From NCBI GenBank assembly GCA_018398575.1, contig JAGTXZ010000019.1:1426001-1490000 (forward strand): 64,000 nucleotides of DNA, in the 5' to 3' direction. This document shows positions 1 to 10,449 of this stretch, piece after piece. Both the position numbers and the translations under genes were made by a program. Under the pieces are notes generated by a model. It did no database searches and had not been told where the DNA came from. It saw only the letters and a list, made by a program, of their open reading frames with translations. The first letter of the stretch is position 1; the number at the start of each line of letters is the position of its first letter. This DNA is from Ampelomyces quisqualis. Taxonomy: Eukaryota; Ascomycota; Dothideomycetes; Pleosporales; Phaeosphaeriaceae.

Positions 1-358
1 TAGATATAGAGAGTATTGTTACTAAGATAGTAAAGGCTAGAGCTTTCTAAAAAGAGTAACAATAGTTAAATAGCTAGTTACTAACTTAAGCGTCTGTAAT
101 ATAAGTTAAACATAATAATCTATAAGAGTCTATTATAGTTTCTATATACTTAGTCTTTCTTATAGTTCTTATTATTCTAAATTATTATTGCAGATTCTTA
201 TAGTTTCTTGTTGTAAGAAACAGTAAGGCTAAATAAGACTAATAAGAAGGTTACGTAATATACTTAGCGTAACATGTCTTTGCACTAGGTCTAAGTCTTG
301 CAACCTATTTTCTTATTTCTTTATAACATCTTGTATTTTCTATTAAAGGTTTGTAATA
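1..358 (-). repeat. 3' LTR of gypsy A-1, partial
   Basis: It matches the 448-bp LTR of gypsy A-2 (31224-31671) in reverse complement, and the split LTR at 5652-5882/18908-19131. Its outer ~95 bp are beyond the window. It keeps an uninterrupted version of the site where the hAT entered the other LTR (around 122-135), so it serves as an empty-site control. Confidence 0.88.
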
Positions 359-378
359 CTATCCTCTTCTTTTATTCT
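359..378 (-). other. Polypurine tract of gypsy A-1
   Basis: Read on the minus strand, a purine run (AATAAAAGAAGAGGATAG) abuts the inner LTR edge. This is the position expected of the plus-strand priming tract. Copy A-2 has the matching AAAAGGAGAAGATAG at 31209-31223. Confidence 0.75.
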
Positions 379-465
379 TATATTTTTATAAGTTCTTAGG
401 CTGTATATTATTATTGTCTTTAGAGTAATTGTATTAATAACAAAGAGTTATTTCTTATAGTAGCC

Positions 466-918
466 TGCGCCTAATATTCTTAGAAGGGCTTGCCTTGTAA
501 GCTGTTGTTATTAAGCAAGAAGTATAGAAACTGTAAGTCTATAAGTGCAAAAGAGTAGGTTCTGCAGGACATCTTGCTACTAGATTTTTTGAAGCTAGAC
601 TAATAACTAAAAGAGTTGGAACAGCAGAAGAAGTTAGAAAAAGCTATATTAGCAACAGATAAGACAGAGGTAGAGTTAGTAGTACTTTAGATGCGTACGT
701 GTTAAAACAAACTGCGCTGTATATAAAAGCAGAAGCTAGCTATTTATTGCAAGAAGCAGCGTATTTTTAATGCTAGTCTGCTAATATTAGAGGAGTTAGA
801 CGCCTTAGAATTGTTAAACTAAGCTATAGATTAATTATTAATCCTAGAAGAGTCTAGTTCTTATTCTGCCCTGTAGCATAGTAATAGTGCGCTAGAAGTA
901 GTTAGTAATTTGTAAGGT
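466..918 (+). pseudogene. Antisense cysteine-cluster / coiled-coil ORF of gypsy A-1
   Basis: This is a plus-strand reading frame opposite to pol, lying between the end of pol and the 3' LTR. From 466 it reads C-x2-Y-x6-C-x8-Y-x2-C. The A-2 copy has Cys at the first Tyr position, so the ancestral pattern is C-x2-C-x6-C-x8-C-x2-C, close to a fungal zinc-cluster knuckle but with no clear sixth Cys. After it comes a Leu/Lys/Glu-rich stretch of about 100 codons that looks like a coiled coil (for example KELEQQKKLEKAI). Stops are TAA/TAG at former Arg or Gln codons. The function is unknown; nucleic-acid or chromatin binding is only a guess. The same layout recurs in gypsy A-2 and gypsy B. Confidence 0.65.
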
Positions 919-949
919 TTGTCTCTAGTTTCTATATGTTTTCTAAGTT

Positions 950-3900
950 GTTATACTCTAACTATTTAACTAAGTATTTCTTTTAAAAGTTATTATCTTA
1001 GTATGTTATTATTTTTTTAACTTTAAATTTATTTTCTTCTTTAAGTTTATAGCAAAAGGTTTACTATAACAGTGTTTCTAGGTTAGTTAGTTTTAGTAGG
1101 CTTACGTAAAATCTAGGGTTGATCTTTATATCTAGTAGGAGCTTAAGTGTATATATAACTAGTCTGTTTCTTTTTAAAATTAAAAACAGTCTAACTTTAA
1201 CATAGTTAAGTCCTTTACTTAGTTGTTTTATACATAGATTCTTAGTGTAGAGATACACCTTATCCTCCTCTTTTAGCTAAAGTGCTGTTTTTTACTTTCT
1301 GTTAACATCTAAGATGCTTTGTGTCTAAGCGTGTTATATTTGTTCTTTTGTTTTAGTATAGGTTTTCTTTATTTCTTCTACTGTCTATATAGTAGCTTTA
1401 GCTTTTAGGCTAGGTAGTATTCTTGTAAAGAGATTTGGGTGTTATCTATAGTTTGCAAAGTATAGCGTTTTACCTGTAGCTTTAGATAATTTATTATTAT
1501 AGGCTAACTATACTATTAGTAGTAGTAAAACCTAATTTGTCTATTGCAAGTTGCTGTATATCTTAAGATACGTTTTTATAGTTCTATTTATTCTTTCTAT
1601 TTAGCTATCTATTTAGAAATAATAAGCTATTAATAGCTTTTGTTATGTTTTAATTTCTGCTGTTAAGGTAGTCTAATAATTTAACGTAAAGAGTTTGTCT
1701 TAATTACTAATAATTAACTTTAGTATGCTATAGTATCTAATAAGCCTATCCTTAAGTACGTGCGCTAGCTAAATAGCTGTATAGTCTTGTTAAAAGAGTA
1801 GCCTTATAGCGTATTTTGTAAAGCAATCTACTATAACTATAATAGCGTTATAGGCTAGTCCTGTAGCAGGGTCTTTTAACAGTAGTAGTCCTGTTACAAA
1901 GTCTATTAATATGTTATTCTCAGGCGTAGGTAGAAGCTCTGTTAGCTGCATTTCTCTATAAGGTACGTGTATACTGTGTTTGTTGCGTTAACAGTCTGCA
2001 TATTCCTTAATATAAGCACTTATCTTATCCTTTATATTTTTAAACTAGTAATTCTATTGAATTATCTCTATAGTTTAGCTTTCTTTAAGATAACTGTGTA
2101 CTGTGTTATTGTAGTGTTAACATATAATTAATTCCTACAGTTCTTCTAGAACATTAACTCTAATCTTTATTATTAGATTATTAATATATTTTACTAGTTA
2201 AAAAGATCTGTTATCTTGTGTTTAAAGGATGCTTAAGCTGTTAATAGTTTTAGTTCTAGTAATGTCTAATCTTTAGCTAAGAGCATTTACTCTGCTATTA
2301 TCTTTTCTAAGTGTATAGGCAATATTAAACTTGTATTATTCTAATATCTCTAAGTATTAAACTTGTCTCTTATTAAGTACTTTAGTAGTAGTAAAGGTTG
2401 TTAGGTTTTTATAGTCTAAGTATATTATAAGATCTAAGTAACTTTCTGCGTAGATTCTTTAATGTTTAAGTGCTACTACAATTATAAGTAGTTCTTTGTT
2501 ATATATGTTGTAATTTTCTTCTAGTAGTATACACTTTTGTAAGTAGTAGGCTATTAGATACTATTTCTTATCTTATTCTTGTTTTGCACATATTCTAATT
2601 GCTAAGTCTAATGCGTTAGTTTTGAATCTAAGCAGCTTTTTGCTTCTAAATCTAATAAGAATAAGTAGTACTATATAAGTGTCTTTAAGCGTCTTAAATG
2701 CCTAGCTTTATTCTTCTATTTATATACATAGTATGTCTTTTTGCGTAAGTTTTGTAAGTAACGTAGCAATTAGTAAAAAGTTCTAGATAAACTATTAATT
2801 AAAGTTAACAAAGCCTAAGAAAAATTAGACGTCCTTTACTATAGTAGGCGATAGCTAATTTCTAATAACTTTAATCTTGTCCTTGCTTATTTATACTCTG
2901 TTCTTTTTAACTATATATTCTAGAAATTCTACTTCTTTTTAGTGCTATTTATATTTGTTAAAGTCTACTACTAAAAAGAACTTTTCTAGTAGCGTTAGAA
3001 TTGTATAAATATATTCTGTATATTTCTTCTTCTTTTCTAAATAAATAAAGATATTGTTAAAGTATGTAATAATAAATATGTTAAGGTGTTTTTAAAGTAC
3101 GTTGTTAATAAGTGCTTAACACGTTACTAAAGTGTTAGTAAGACTAAATAGTATTACTAGGTACTTATAGTAGCTGTAGCGTGTTCTAAACGCTATCTTT
3201 TATTCTTTACCTTTCTTTATGCGTATAAGGTTGTACGCGCCTCTTAGATCTAATACTGTAAAGATCTTTGCATAAGCTAGTTAATTTTGTAGTTCTAAAA
3301 TGTTAGGTAGTAGGTATTAATTTTTAACTATAATGTTATTAAGTTTCCAAAAGTTAAAAGATAGTTGTAGTTTACTATTCTTCTTTAGTACAAATATAAT
3401 TAGGTATCTAGCTAGTAATTCTAATACTTAGATAAAACCTTTCTTTAGGTTTACTTAGATATTCTCTTAGAGTGCTTCTAGCTCTTTTTCTAATAATCTG
3501 TAGATTAGTCTAAAGGTTAGCCTTTTTCCTTCTTCTAGGATAATCTTGTAGTTCTACTTCTAATGCTTAGGTAGTGCTTCTAAACCTGTTTCTTCTAAGA
3601 AAAGTTTCTTAAACTTTCTGTATTCCTTAAATTTGTTAGAAGTTATACGTTTCTCTAAAACTTGTAACGTATTAGTATTTCTTTCTTAATTGTCTAAGTT
3701 AACCTAGTTAGTTGTGTCTTTAACTGCGTCTTAGTTAAAGCAATATTGTTAATTATCTTCTTATCTACTATTAAACGCTGCTAATGCGCAGGCTTAGAAT
3801 CTATTATGTTGTTATAATTCCCTAGAGAGAAAGATCCTTTTCTCTTAGTCTATCTATAGGCTATTCTTTCTAAACTATAGAAGTTCTAATATAATATTGT

Positions 3901-4560
3901 AGGCAGCTAATCTAAAGACGTCTAGGTATATTTCCTGTTTAGTTTCTTAGATGTTAAGTTCTGTAGTAGTCTTATATCTAATAAGTAACTTGTTAGGTAT
4001 CTACTCTCTATTTGCAATATAAAATTTATATAATTGTTGTTTCTAGTAAGGTTAGAGCCTAGCTCTTAATAAGGCATTGCCTAAAATATAGTTTACTTGT
4101 AATCCTAAATCTAGAAGCGCTTTTATTCTTTTTCTATTAACTCTTACTATAAGTTTAATAAGCTTAGCAGAGTTAATTGCGTTACAGCTCTAGGTCTCTT
4201 TTTAGAGTCTAAGGTAAACTCTAAAAAAGACTTATTCTTTTTATATCTATTAGCTTCTTTGTTATTTTAGTGCTTCTTGCACTCTAGTTATAGGCAGAAC
4301 TACTAGGTGTAGTTTATGCAGCTGCTGTTAACAAGCATTCTATTAGATATACTTTCTTTTTTTAATTTATCAAGGAAACTTCTTATATTTTGTTTGTTAT
4401 ATAGGTAATTAGTATAGGTATTCTTAGAGTAATTGTACTATTAGTACTTGCAAGGTTTCTTTTACTAAGGAAAGTATTAGTTAATTTTACTACTGTAATA
4501 TATTAGGCAGTAGTTCCTATTGCACGCAGTCTATAATAGAAGTCTATATTTTAGATTATA
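950..4560 (-). pseudogene. Gypsy A-1 pol (protease-RT-RNase H-integrase-chromodomain), RIP-broken
   Basis: This polyprotein made element DNA and inserted it. On the minus strand, RT lies near 3000-3700 with the YFDD catalytic box read as YFNN at about 3055-3070. RNase H lies near 2300-2700 and integrase near 1300-2150. The integrase tail (GLNYVKVRLFLILKR, 1064-1258) runs into a chromodomain near 950-1060. Order and sequence match copy A-2. Dozens of TAG/TAA codons stand at Gln/Trp positions. Both catalytic Asp codons of RT are Asn, as expected from TG-to-TA change. The domain assignment is firm; the exact start is not visible. Confidence 0.85.
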
Positions 4561-5651
4561 AGGATCCTGTAGGTATCTGTCTATAAGTAGGATTTAATGC
4601 AATTTGTTTGCCTTTCTATGTTAGTACTCTATAAGTATAGAGTTTAGTACTAATACTTACCTATTATTAGCGTAGTATATCTGCTTTATATATAAGTTAT
4701 AGTATGTTTTATATAGTCTGTTTGCGTTTGCTTCTTAATATAGTTCTTTAACTGTTATATTCTAGCATACTAGTTTAGGGCTAGCTAGTAGTAAATATAT
4801 ATCTAGCTTGTCTAGTGTAAGTTCTTAGTCTTTCTAGGTATTATAGACTCTTGTAGTCTCTTGTTAGTCTTATGTTATTCTATACTTTAAGTATACTTTT
4901 AGTAGGCGTAGTTAATAAGTTTCTTGTCTTAGGTAGTAGCGCTGTTGTTCTTTATTTAGTTATATTTATCTCTAATGTCTTTTATTTAGGCGTAATTCTT
5001 TATATCCCTGTAGTAAACGCAAGGAGTATAACTTATCTTTAAGTGCTAATTTATAGAGTTTGTTATCTAGGCAAATAGCTTTATTCTAAAGTTCTTTAAG
5101 AGTAGTAATATATATTCTACTGCGCATAAGTTTAGCTTATACAGCAGCCTTAAGGCCTTACTTGTACATACGCATTAGAGCAGTATTATCCTACTAGATT
5201 TATAATTTAGTGTATTGCAAAAAAATATAAGTATAGTTAGCAGCTAATTAAGTTTGTCTTAGACTTTAGATTTTTTGTTCTGCAATTACAAATTTCTTAA
5301 GAGGTAAGAAGATCTGCTGCAAGCGTGTCTTAAACGTCTACTAGTCTTTTACAGGATTAGTGTTGTCTGCGTCTATAATATCATTGTTTATATACTTTTA
5401 AATAATTAGAAGTACTTATTTTTTAGCATTGCATTTTATATAAGTTATAGTAAGAATAACTTTATTATTGTTCTTAATCTTATCTCCTTCTACATAGAAG
5501 TGCCTATTAAACTAAAGAATCTAGGTCTTAAGTTTGTTGTAGTCTCTATAGTAGAAATTAGGCTTATTAACCTTAAGTCTAGGTTGTCTTACTTAAGAAT
5601 GCTTAGGTGTATCTATTGCAATATTACTGCTTATTATAAGAGTGTTTAAAG
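4561..5651 (-). pseudogene. Gypsy A-1 gag region, degraded
   Basis: This is the 5' internal part between the LTR edge (5651) and the protease region. By position it encoded the capsid/nucleocapsid. Lys/Glu-rich stretches are visible on the minus strand, but I could not pick out an intact CCHC knuckle, and stops are frequent. Copy A-2 lacks this part, so no internal comparison is possible. Confidence 0.5.
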
Positions 5652-5882
5652 TGTTAAGACTGTTAGTCTAGTAGCAAATAATAAAAATGCTAGTGTAGAC
5701 TAGAAGTACAGCTAAAGTTAGTTTTTGCAGATAGGTGCAGAGTTGCTTTAGATACAAAGAGTATTGTTACTAAGAGAGTAAAGGCTAGAGCTTTCTAAAA
5801 AGAGTAACAATAGTTAAATAGCTAGTTACTAACTTAAGTGTCTATAACGTAAGTTAAACACAATAATCTATAAAGGTCTATT
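5652..5882 (-). repeat. 5' LTR of gypsy A-1, inner half
   Basis: It starts with TGTTAAGAC (the reverse complement of ...TAACA) and aligns to the A-2 LTR until 5882, where the hAT begins. Together with 18908-19131 it gives an LTR of about 455 bp, close to the 448 bp of A-2. Confidence 0.9.
5875..5882. repeat. Left 8-bp target-site duplication of the hAT
   Basis: GGTCTATT here is repeated exactly at 18900-18907, directly flanking the hAT ends. Eight-base duplications are diagnostic of hAT transposases. The paralogous LTR at 1-358 has a single copy of this site. Confidence 0.92.
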
Positions 5883-6030
5883 CACGCTAGTAGATAGGTT
5901 GGAGTAGAGGTTAGGTAGGGTTTAAAGTAGAGTAACCCTACCCTAACCTAACTCTAACCTACACTAAAAAAATTAGCGCTAGTAGTAGGGTTAGGTTAGG
6001 TTGCATAGGGCGTAGGTAGAGTTAGGTTGT
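5883..6030 (+). repeat. hAT left end: terminal inverted repeat and subterminal telomere-like repeats
   Basis: After CACGCTAG come several variants of GGTTAGGT / CCTAACCT on both strands (around 5900-5960 and 5985-6030). hAT transposases bind multiple short subterminal repeats, so these are the likely binding sites. They resemble the fungal telomere unit TTAGGG but are irregular and lie on both strands. Confidence 0.75.
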
Positions 6031-6541
6031 TTATTTTTTAAGGTATAATATACACTTTAATTAAAAAGTTAACTTTAACAGTAGATTTAGTAGAGGAGAA
6101 GTTTAATTACAGCAATTTATTACAATAAAGTAGAGAAATTATATCTGCAGCTTTAAATTTAGGACTTAATTCTACTACTAACTAAACTACTATATTAGGC
6201 AGCCTAGATACTCTAGTTTACTATAAACTTAGTAGAAGTGTACTTATTGTAGTAGTATAATGCAAGATAGACGTTCTTAGCCTAGATAGTAACGCGCTTT
6301 GCATAAATAGCGTTAAAGTTAATATCTATATTTAGTTAGTTAATAGTACTAAAAAGTTAAAAACAGTACTATACCTTTAAAAACTCTTATAATAAAAGCC
6401 TCTGCTATCTCTTGTAGTGTATTAAGAGCGTTACGCCTAAAGCGCGTACCTATATACAACTTACACTACTTAGTAATTTCTCTATATAGGCGTTAAAATA
6501 GAGCCTTAAGAATAAGCAGGCTAGTAGATATCTAGTAGGCT

Positions 6542-6830
6542 CTAATCCTCTTTTAACGCTACTACTACGCAGATATAAGCATTTGATATAATAAATAGCT
6601 GTAATAACTTACTTATAGCATTACACTTTGCTTTTTTCTTAGAAGCTACTACCTTCTTAACCTTTCTAGCAGGAGCCTTGCGCGTAGTATTACTAACTGT
6701 TTTTTTGCTAGTAGTTTTGCGTAGCAACTTAGTAGCAGTAGTAGCTACTAGCTTTGCGCTTAGCTTCTTGCGCTTAGCTAGAGTAAACTGTTTGCGTTTA
6801 GGTACTATTATAGGCTAGTTAGGTTGTTGC
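6542..6830 (-). pseudogene. hAT accessory ORF: Lys/Ala/Thr-rich basic protein remnant
   Basis: The minus strand reads about 65 codons with very high Lys, Arg, Ala and Thr (TRKAPARKVKKVVASKKKAK is part), like a histone H1 tail or AT-hook protein. It is open from the Met near 6727; upstream sequence (to about 6830) stays basic (KRKQFTLAKRKKLSAKL). A 48-bp intron-like unit (6565-6612) interrupts its end. I do not recognise a family. It may be a DNA-binding helper of the transposon or a captured fragment. It is on the opposite strand to the transposase. Confidence 0.4.
6565..6612 (-). other. Intron-like unit (48 bp) in the hAT
   Basis: Minus strand: GTAAGT donor, then TATTACAGCTATTTATTA core, a TGCTTAT branch-like site and a GTAG acceptor. 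Length and core match the units at 8152-8199 and 17787-17834. A related but less complete copy lies at 6927-6958 (minus). Confidence 0.5.
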
Positions 6831-7370
6831 AGTAAGGTTAGTGTAGGTAGCTTAGTTAGAAATCTTAAAAAATTAATTAATTTAGTTGTTTTCTTAGTAG
6901 TAAAGTTAGAATTGCAATTTTAAAGCCTAGAGTGTAATAAATTGCTGTAATAACTTACAGGCTAATAGTACTTTACATAGGCTACAAAACCTATTAATTT
7001 GCTAGTGCCTAGGCCTAATATTTGTTAAGATATTAGCGCCTAAAACTAGGTAAGAGCGTAAGAGATAAGAGGCTGCGCAAAAAGGTAGTGTAAGGTTATT
7101 TTTTGCTACATAACGTGTTTTAACACGCAAATTTTTACTGCATGTAATATAATAATAATAGGCAGCTGTGTATAGGCTACCTTTGCGTAAGTAGGTAATT
7201 TTAACGCGTCTAGCAACCTGATTAGTAACACTACACCTACGCTTGCACCTGTACTACTTACTTATAATTACGCTAGATTATTACGTCTACAAGCATAGCT
7301 ACTATTAAGTAAGAGCTAAGCAAGGAGGGCTGCAAACCTAAGGGTTTTCTGCCCCTAATTAGTATTTTAG
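6831..7370. other. hAT internal stretch without a recognised gene
   Basis: This lies between the two accessory ORF remnants. It contains a partial intron-like unit on the minus strand (GTAAGTTATTACAGCAATTT core at 6936-6958) and otherwise no frame I can support. Confidence 0.4.
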
Positions 7371-7769
7371 TTCTACTAAATTTTAAGGACAAGAAATAGG
7401 CTAAACTAACTTAGGTATTAATTACTATTATTTATTACTAACTAGGCTAATTTAAGCAGGGATTTGTATCTAGAGAGAATAAGGTTAACTACACTATCTC
7501 CTTGCGCGGCTTAGTTAGATCTAGGAAGGGTTAACCTACTAATTTCTAGCTAAAATCTAAGGACAGCTCTACTAAAAATAGCCCTAGAGACCTTATTGTT
7601 ACTGCTCTAGCTAAGGCTAGTAATAGAGATTGTTAGGCCAAATCTAAACTTAAAAAACAGCTTAAGAACAAACTAGAATATATAGCTCTTAGTAAGGATT
7701 AGAAATTGTAGTAATTTAAGGCTAAAGAAGAGAAGCTTACTAAGTCCTAATTCTGTACCTGTAAGAGTA

Positions 7770-7812
7770 GTAAGTAATTACAGCTTTTTATTACGTATTA
7801 TAACTTACTAAG
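7770..7812 (+). other. Intron-like unit in accessory ORF
   Basis: GTAAGT donor (an alternative GTAAGA sits at 7761), core TTACAGCTTTTTATTAC, branch-like CTTAC, and acceptor TAAG ending at 7812. Length is 43 bp, or 52 bp from the earlier donor. Confidence 0.5.
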
Positions 7813-8151
7813 ATTAGCTAAATAGCTTAAGTAGTCTCTTAGAACTGTAGAAAAAAAATAGGACGTAATTGAACTTGAAATTAACATGCAAAACTACGCC
7901 AAAGTAATTAGAAAAGCTTATGTAATTGCTAAGGAGACTAGTAGCTCTTCTACTCCTTAGTCTTATACTGTTAAGCAAGTTTTTGCCTCTAGTAGTATTC
8001 TTAAGAAGATTTAGCGTACTATTTACTAGAAAGGGCTTTTACGCTTACAGGTAGGCAAGTTTAAGAGTAAGAATAATAAAAAGGCCTAGAAGAAATTTTG
8101 CAATAGTCTTTTCTCTAAAGAATTGCTAAGAGTATTAGTAGAGGTTTAGTA

Positions 8152-8199
8152 GTAAGTTTATTACAATTTTTTATTACACTTATATGCTAACTGTAATAG
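8152..8199 (+). other. Intron-like unit (48 bp) in accessory ORF
   Basis: GTAAGT donor, TTTATTACAATTTTTTATTA core, consensus branch TGCTAAC, and acceptor AATAG at 8199. It has all three fungal splice signals and the same core as the other units in this transposon. Confidence 0.6.
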
Positions 8200-8715
8200 A
8201 CTATGCTCTATTACTTCTCCTCTAGTTCTTTTAGAAGTGCTAGTTAACGCAGACAGACTAACCCGCTATAGTAAGAATAGCGATAAGTGTAAGAAGGAGG
8301 TTAGTAACTTAGAAAATAAGCTAGATTAGTACCTTAGGCAGCTACCTAACAAATTTGAGAAGAAGGTTAATAACAACAGTAAGTTAAGCTAGGGTAGGTA
8401 TTTAGAGTCTTCCTAGAAGAGGTTTTTAGATAGCCCTAATATAATAGAGACATAAGGCAATTACGCGTTTATTTCGCCAAAAGATTTGCCTAGAGTAGTT
8501 ATGTATATATTAATCTCTTACACTAATTCTTATTAAAGTGTTAGGTTTTATATCTAATACTATTGTTATATATAATATATACTTTAAACTTTAAACTAGG
8601 TTTACTCTAATACTTACAGCTTTAACTATTACTATCTTTACTGTTGTACTCTATTCTACTTTACTTAACAAAATAATAAAAATCTACCTATACTATCTTC
8701 TTTTACCTTGTTACA

Positions 8716-8782
8716 TTAATTACAGCTATTAATTACAGCTTTTTATTATAGCTATTTATTACAGCTGTTTATTACAGCTATA
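8716..8782 (+). repeat. Short tandem array of a 13-bp TTTATTACAGCTA unit
   Basis: Four to five adjacent degenerate copies of TTTATTACAGCT(A/G) lie just upstream of the transposase frame. It is the same motif as the core of the intron-like units, so this is either a leader intron with expansion or a block of binding sites. Confidence 0.7.
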
Positions 8783-8789
8783 GCCTTAT

Positions 8790-9040
8790 CTCTAATTAGT
8801 ACGCCTAGTAATGCAGAACCAGAGCTACCTGAAATCTTGTATCTATATAGAATGTACGCCTCTTATCTAGCTAGAGAAGGTGTAAAAGAGACTGTTCCTT
8901 TACTATAGTACTCTATATACACTAACAATTAACTAGAATAGGCTAATGCTAGGCAAGCATAGGAAGTCTAGTAGCACTAAACTAATTGGGGATCTAACCT
9001 ATTAAAACTAAAGACGCACTTTAGGTTAGAGGCTAGATAT
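8790..9040 (+). pseudogene. hAT transposase, N-terminal part (before nested gypsy B)
   Basis: The plus frame reads AEPELPEILYLYRMYASYL and on to LKLKTHFRLEARY, where gypsy B enters at 9041. The same frame continues without a shift at 16189. Few stops occur, all explainable as CAG/TGG to TAG or CAA to TAA. I see no BED zinc finger here. The start codon is not identifiable because ATG tends to become ATA. Confidence 0.7.
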
Positions 9041-9339
9041 TATAACAACGCAGGTAGGTACAGCTATTAGGATTAAATTGGATACGTATTAGAGGTATAT
9101 AGGAGTGCGTGTTGTATCAAAGATTCTGGATTAGCTATACACCTATAGGTCTTGTATAAAAGGACAAGAGAAACTTGTTCTCTATCTATACTATAGGCTT
9201 ATATTTATAGTGGGCGTAGTAGCTGAGTTAGAGCGCTATTAGAGCGCTTTTAGTCCTAATCTACTAGCTCTCTACATAATCTGTTACTAAGCCTTTATAA
9301 GGTATTAGATATAACATGTGTTTGTATGTGCTTATTATA
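9041..9339 (-). repeat. 3' LTR of gypsy B
   Basis: It pairs with 15885-16183 over the full 299 bp. Differences are mostly transitions at CpA/TpG sites (for example TATTAGAGGTATATA here against TATCAGAGGCATATA there). Both LTRs were therefore mutated in place after insertion, and this one lost more CpA. Confidence 0.93.
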
Positions 9340-9358
9340 TTACCCCTCTTCTTAAAAT
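9340..9358 (-). other. Polypurine tract of gypsy B
   Basis: The minus strand reads TTTTAAGAAGAGGGGTAA immediately before the 3' LTR. This fixes the element's orientation. Confidence 0.8.
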
Positions 9359-9639
9359 TAATAGTCTCTATTAATTAGGTCTGTATTAGTGTTGTTTTGG
9401 ATACCTCTTCAAATTGTTGTAAACTCTTATTTACCCTAAGTTTATTTTAAGATAACATAATATAGCTATTTGTTGTTATTTTAATTAGCGCGCTAGCGCG
9501 TTTAACGTTCCTAACTTTAACTTAAGCTTTTTAAGCATATATACAAGGCTAGCCTTCTAGTATACTACTTCTCTACACTCTCCTCCTACACGTTTGTATA
9601 CCTACAGCTATCTAACTACTCTCTTAATTTGATTATTAG

Positions 9640-10440
9640 CTAATTGTTTCTGCAGATACACATAATGCCTATTCCTGTCCCTTCTAGAGCTTATCTCTTA
9701 GCCTATTAGGTTATACGCCTGCAGGCTGTAAGGGCTTTTGCCTGCAGCTATTTTAATATTAAGTTTAGATTCTATTTAGACGTGTCTAAGAAGTGTGCTT
9801 ATTGCACACTCTTAAATAAGAAGTGTTGCCTAGTTCTCCTATATGCAGGCTAGGAGTATAATAGCCTTTCTAAGGCTCTTAACTGCAGGTTTACTGCTCT
9901 AGGTAGAGACAAGTCTAATAAGGTAGTGTTAGAGTAGAAGGCTGCTGTTAAGAAGGCAGCGTTTTAGTTAGCTACTATTGTACAAGTAGGCACTGTACAG
10001 GTAGCTAATATAAATAACACTAACTTGTTAGTTAGCACTTATTACTAGAGGGAGGAGCTAGCTAAGAAGGTTAGAGCAATAGCTAAGGAGGTTAGGTCGC
10101 TTAGAAGAAGCACAGCTAGGTTAACTAGTGTAGTTACTTAGCTAGTAGATATTGTAATAGTATTAAGGGCTAATTAGTTAGTAGAGCAAGAGAAGGCGCA
10201 AGTAGTAATGTTGTAAGTAGTAGTAGAGCAGGAGGCAGCAGCGCAAGAGGCTAGTACTTACAGCAAGTAGAGCTAAAACAGAGGACAACTAGGTAGTACG
10301 TTAGTATCTGTACCTAGGGATTTAGATAGTTAAGAACGTCCTACTAGTAGTAGCAATAGTCTGCTATTAGATCTAATAGAAGAGTAAGACTCCTATTATT
10401 AATAGCTGTTACCTACTAGTGTAGTAGTTACAATATTAAG
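9640..10440 (+). pseudogene. Antisense cysteine-cluster ORF of gypsy B
   Basis: A plus-strand frame opposite to pol sits between pol and the 3' LTR. Around 9793-9828 it reads C-A-Y-C-x6-C-C, a C-x2-C-x6-C cluster. About 200 codons follow, rich in Ala, Val, Glu and Ser (EELAKKVRAIAKEVRSLRRS near 10051-10110 looks helical), ending in an acidic Ser-rich tail near 10390. Stops are TAG/TAA at Gln/Trp/Arg-type positions. Position and architecture match the antisense ORF of gypsy A although the two elements are different families. Role unknown. Confidence 0.6.
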
Positions 10441-10449
10441 TTTAATTTC

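Larger units (their letters stand above)
7371..8440 (+). pseudogene. hAT accessory ORF: long Lys/Gln-rich coiled-coil protein remnant
   Basis: One plus-strand frame stays almost free of non-RIP stops for about 1 kb. Nearly all stops are TAG/TAA at positions where CAG/CAA/TGG would fit. The conceptual protein is Lys, Gln, Leu and Ser rich, with long helical stretches (KSKLKKQLKNKLEYIALSKD, near 7640-7700) and no catalytic motif I recognise. Two intron-like units (7770-7812 and 8152-8199) interrupt it. It lies upstream of, and parallel to, the transposase. It could be a second hAT-encoded protein or a host-derived passenger gene. Confidence 0.45.

Noticed and set aside
1064..1258. 64-codon minus-strand open frame as a separate gene
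   Set aside because: It is the integrase C-terminal segment of gypsy A-1 pol, left open by chance between RIP stops; the A-2 copy shows the longer frame.
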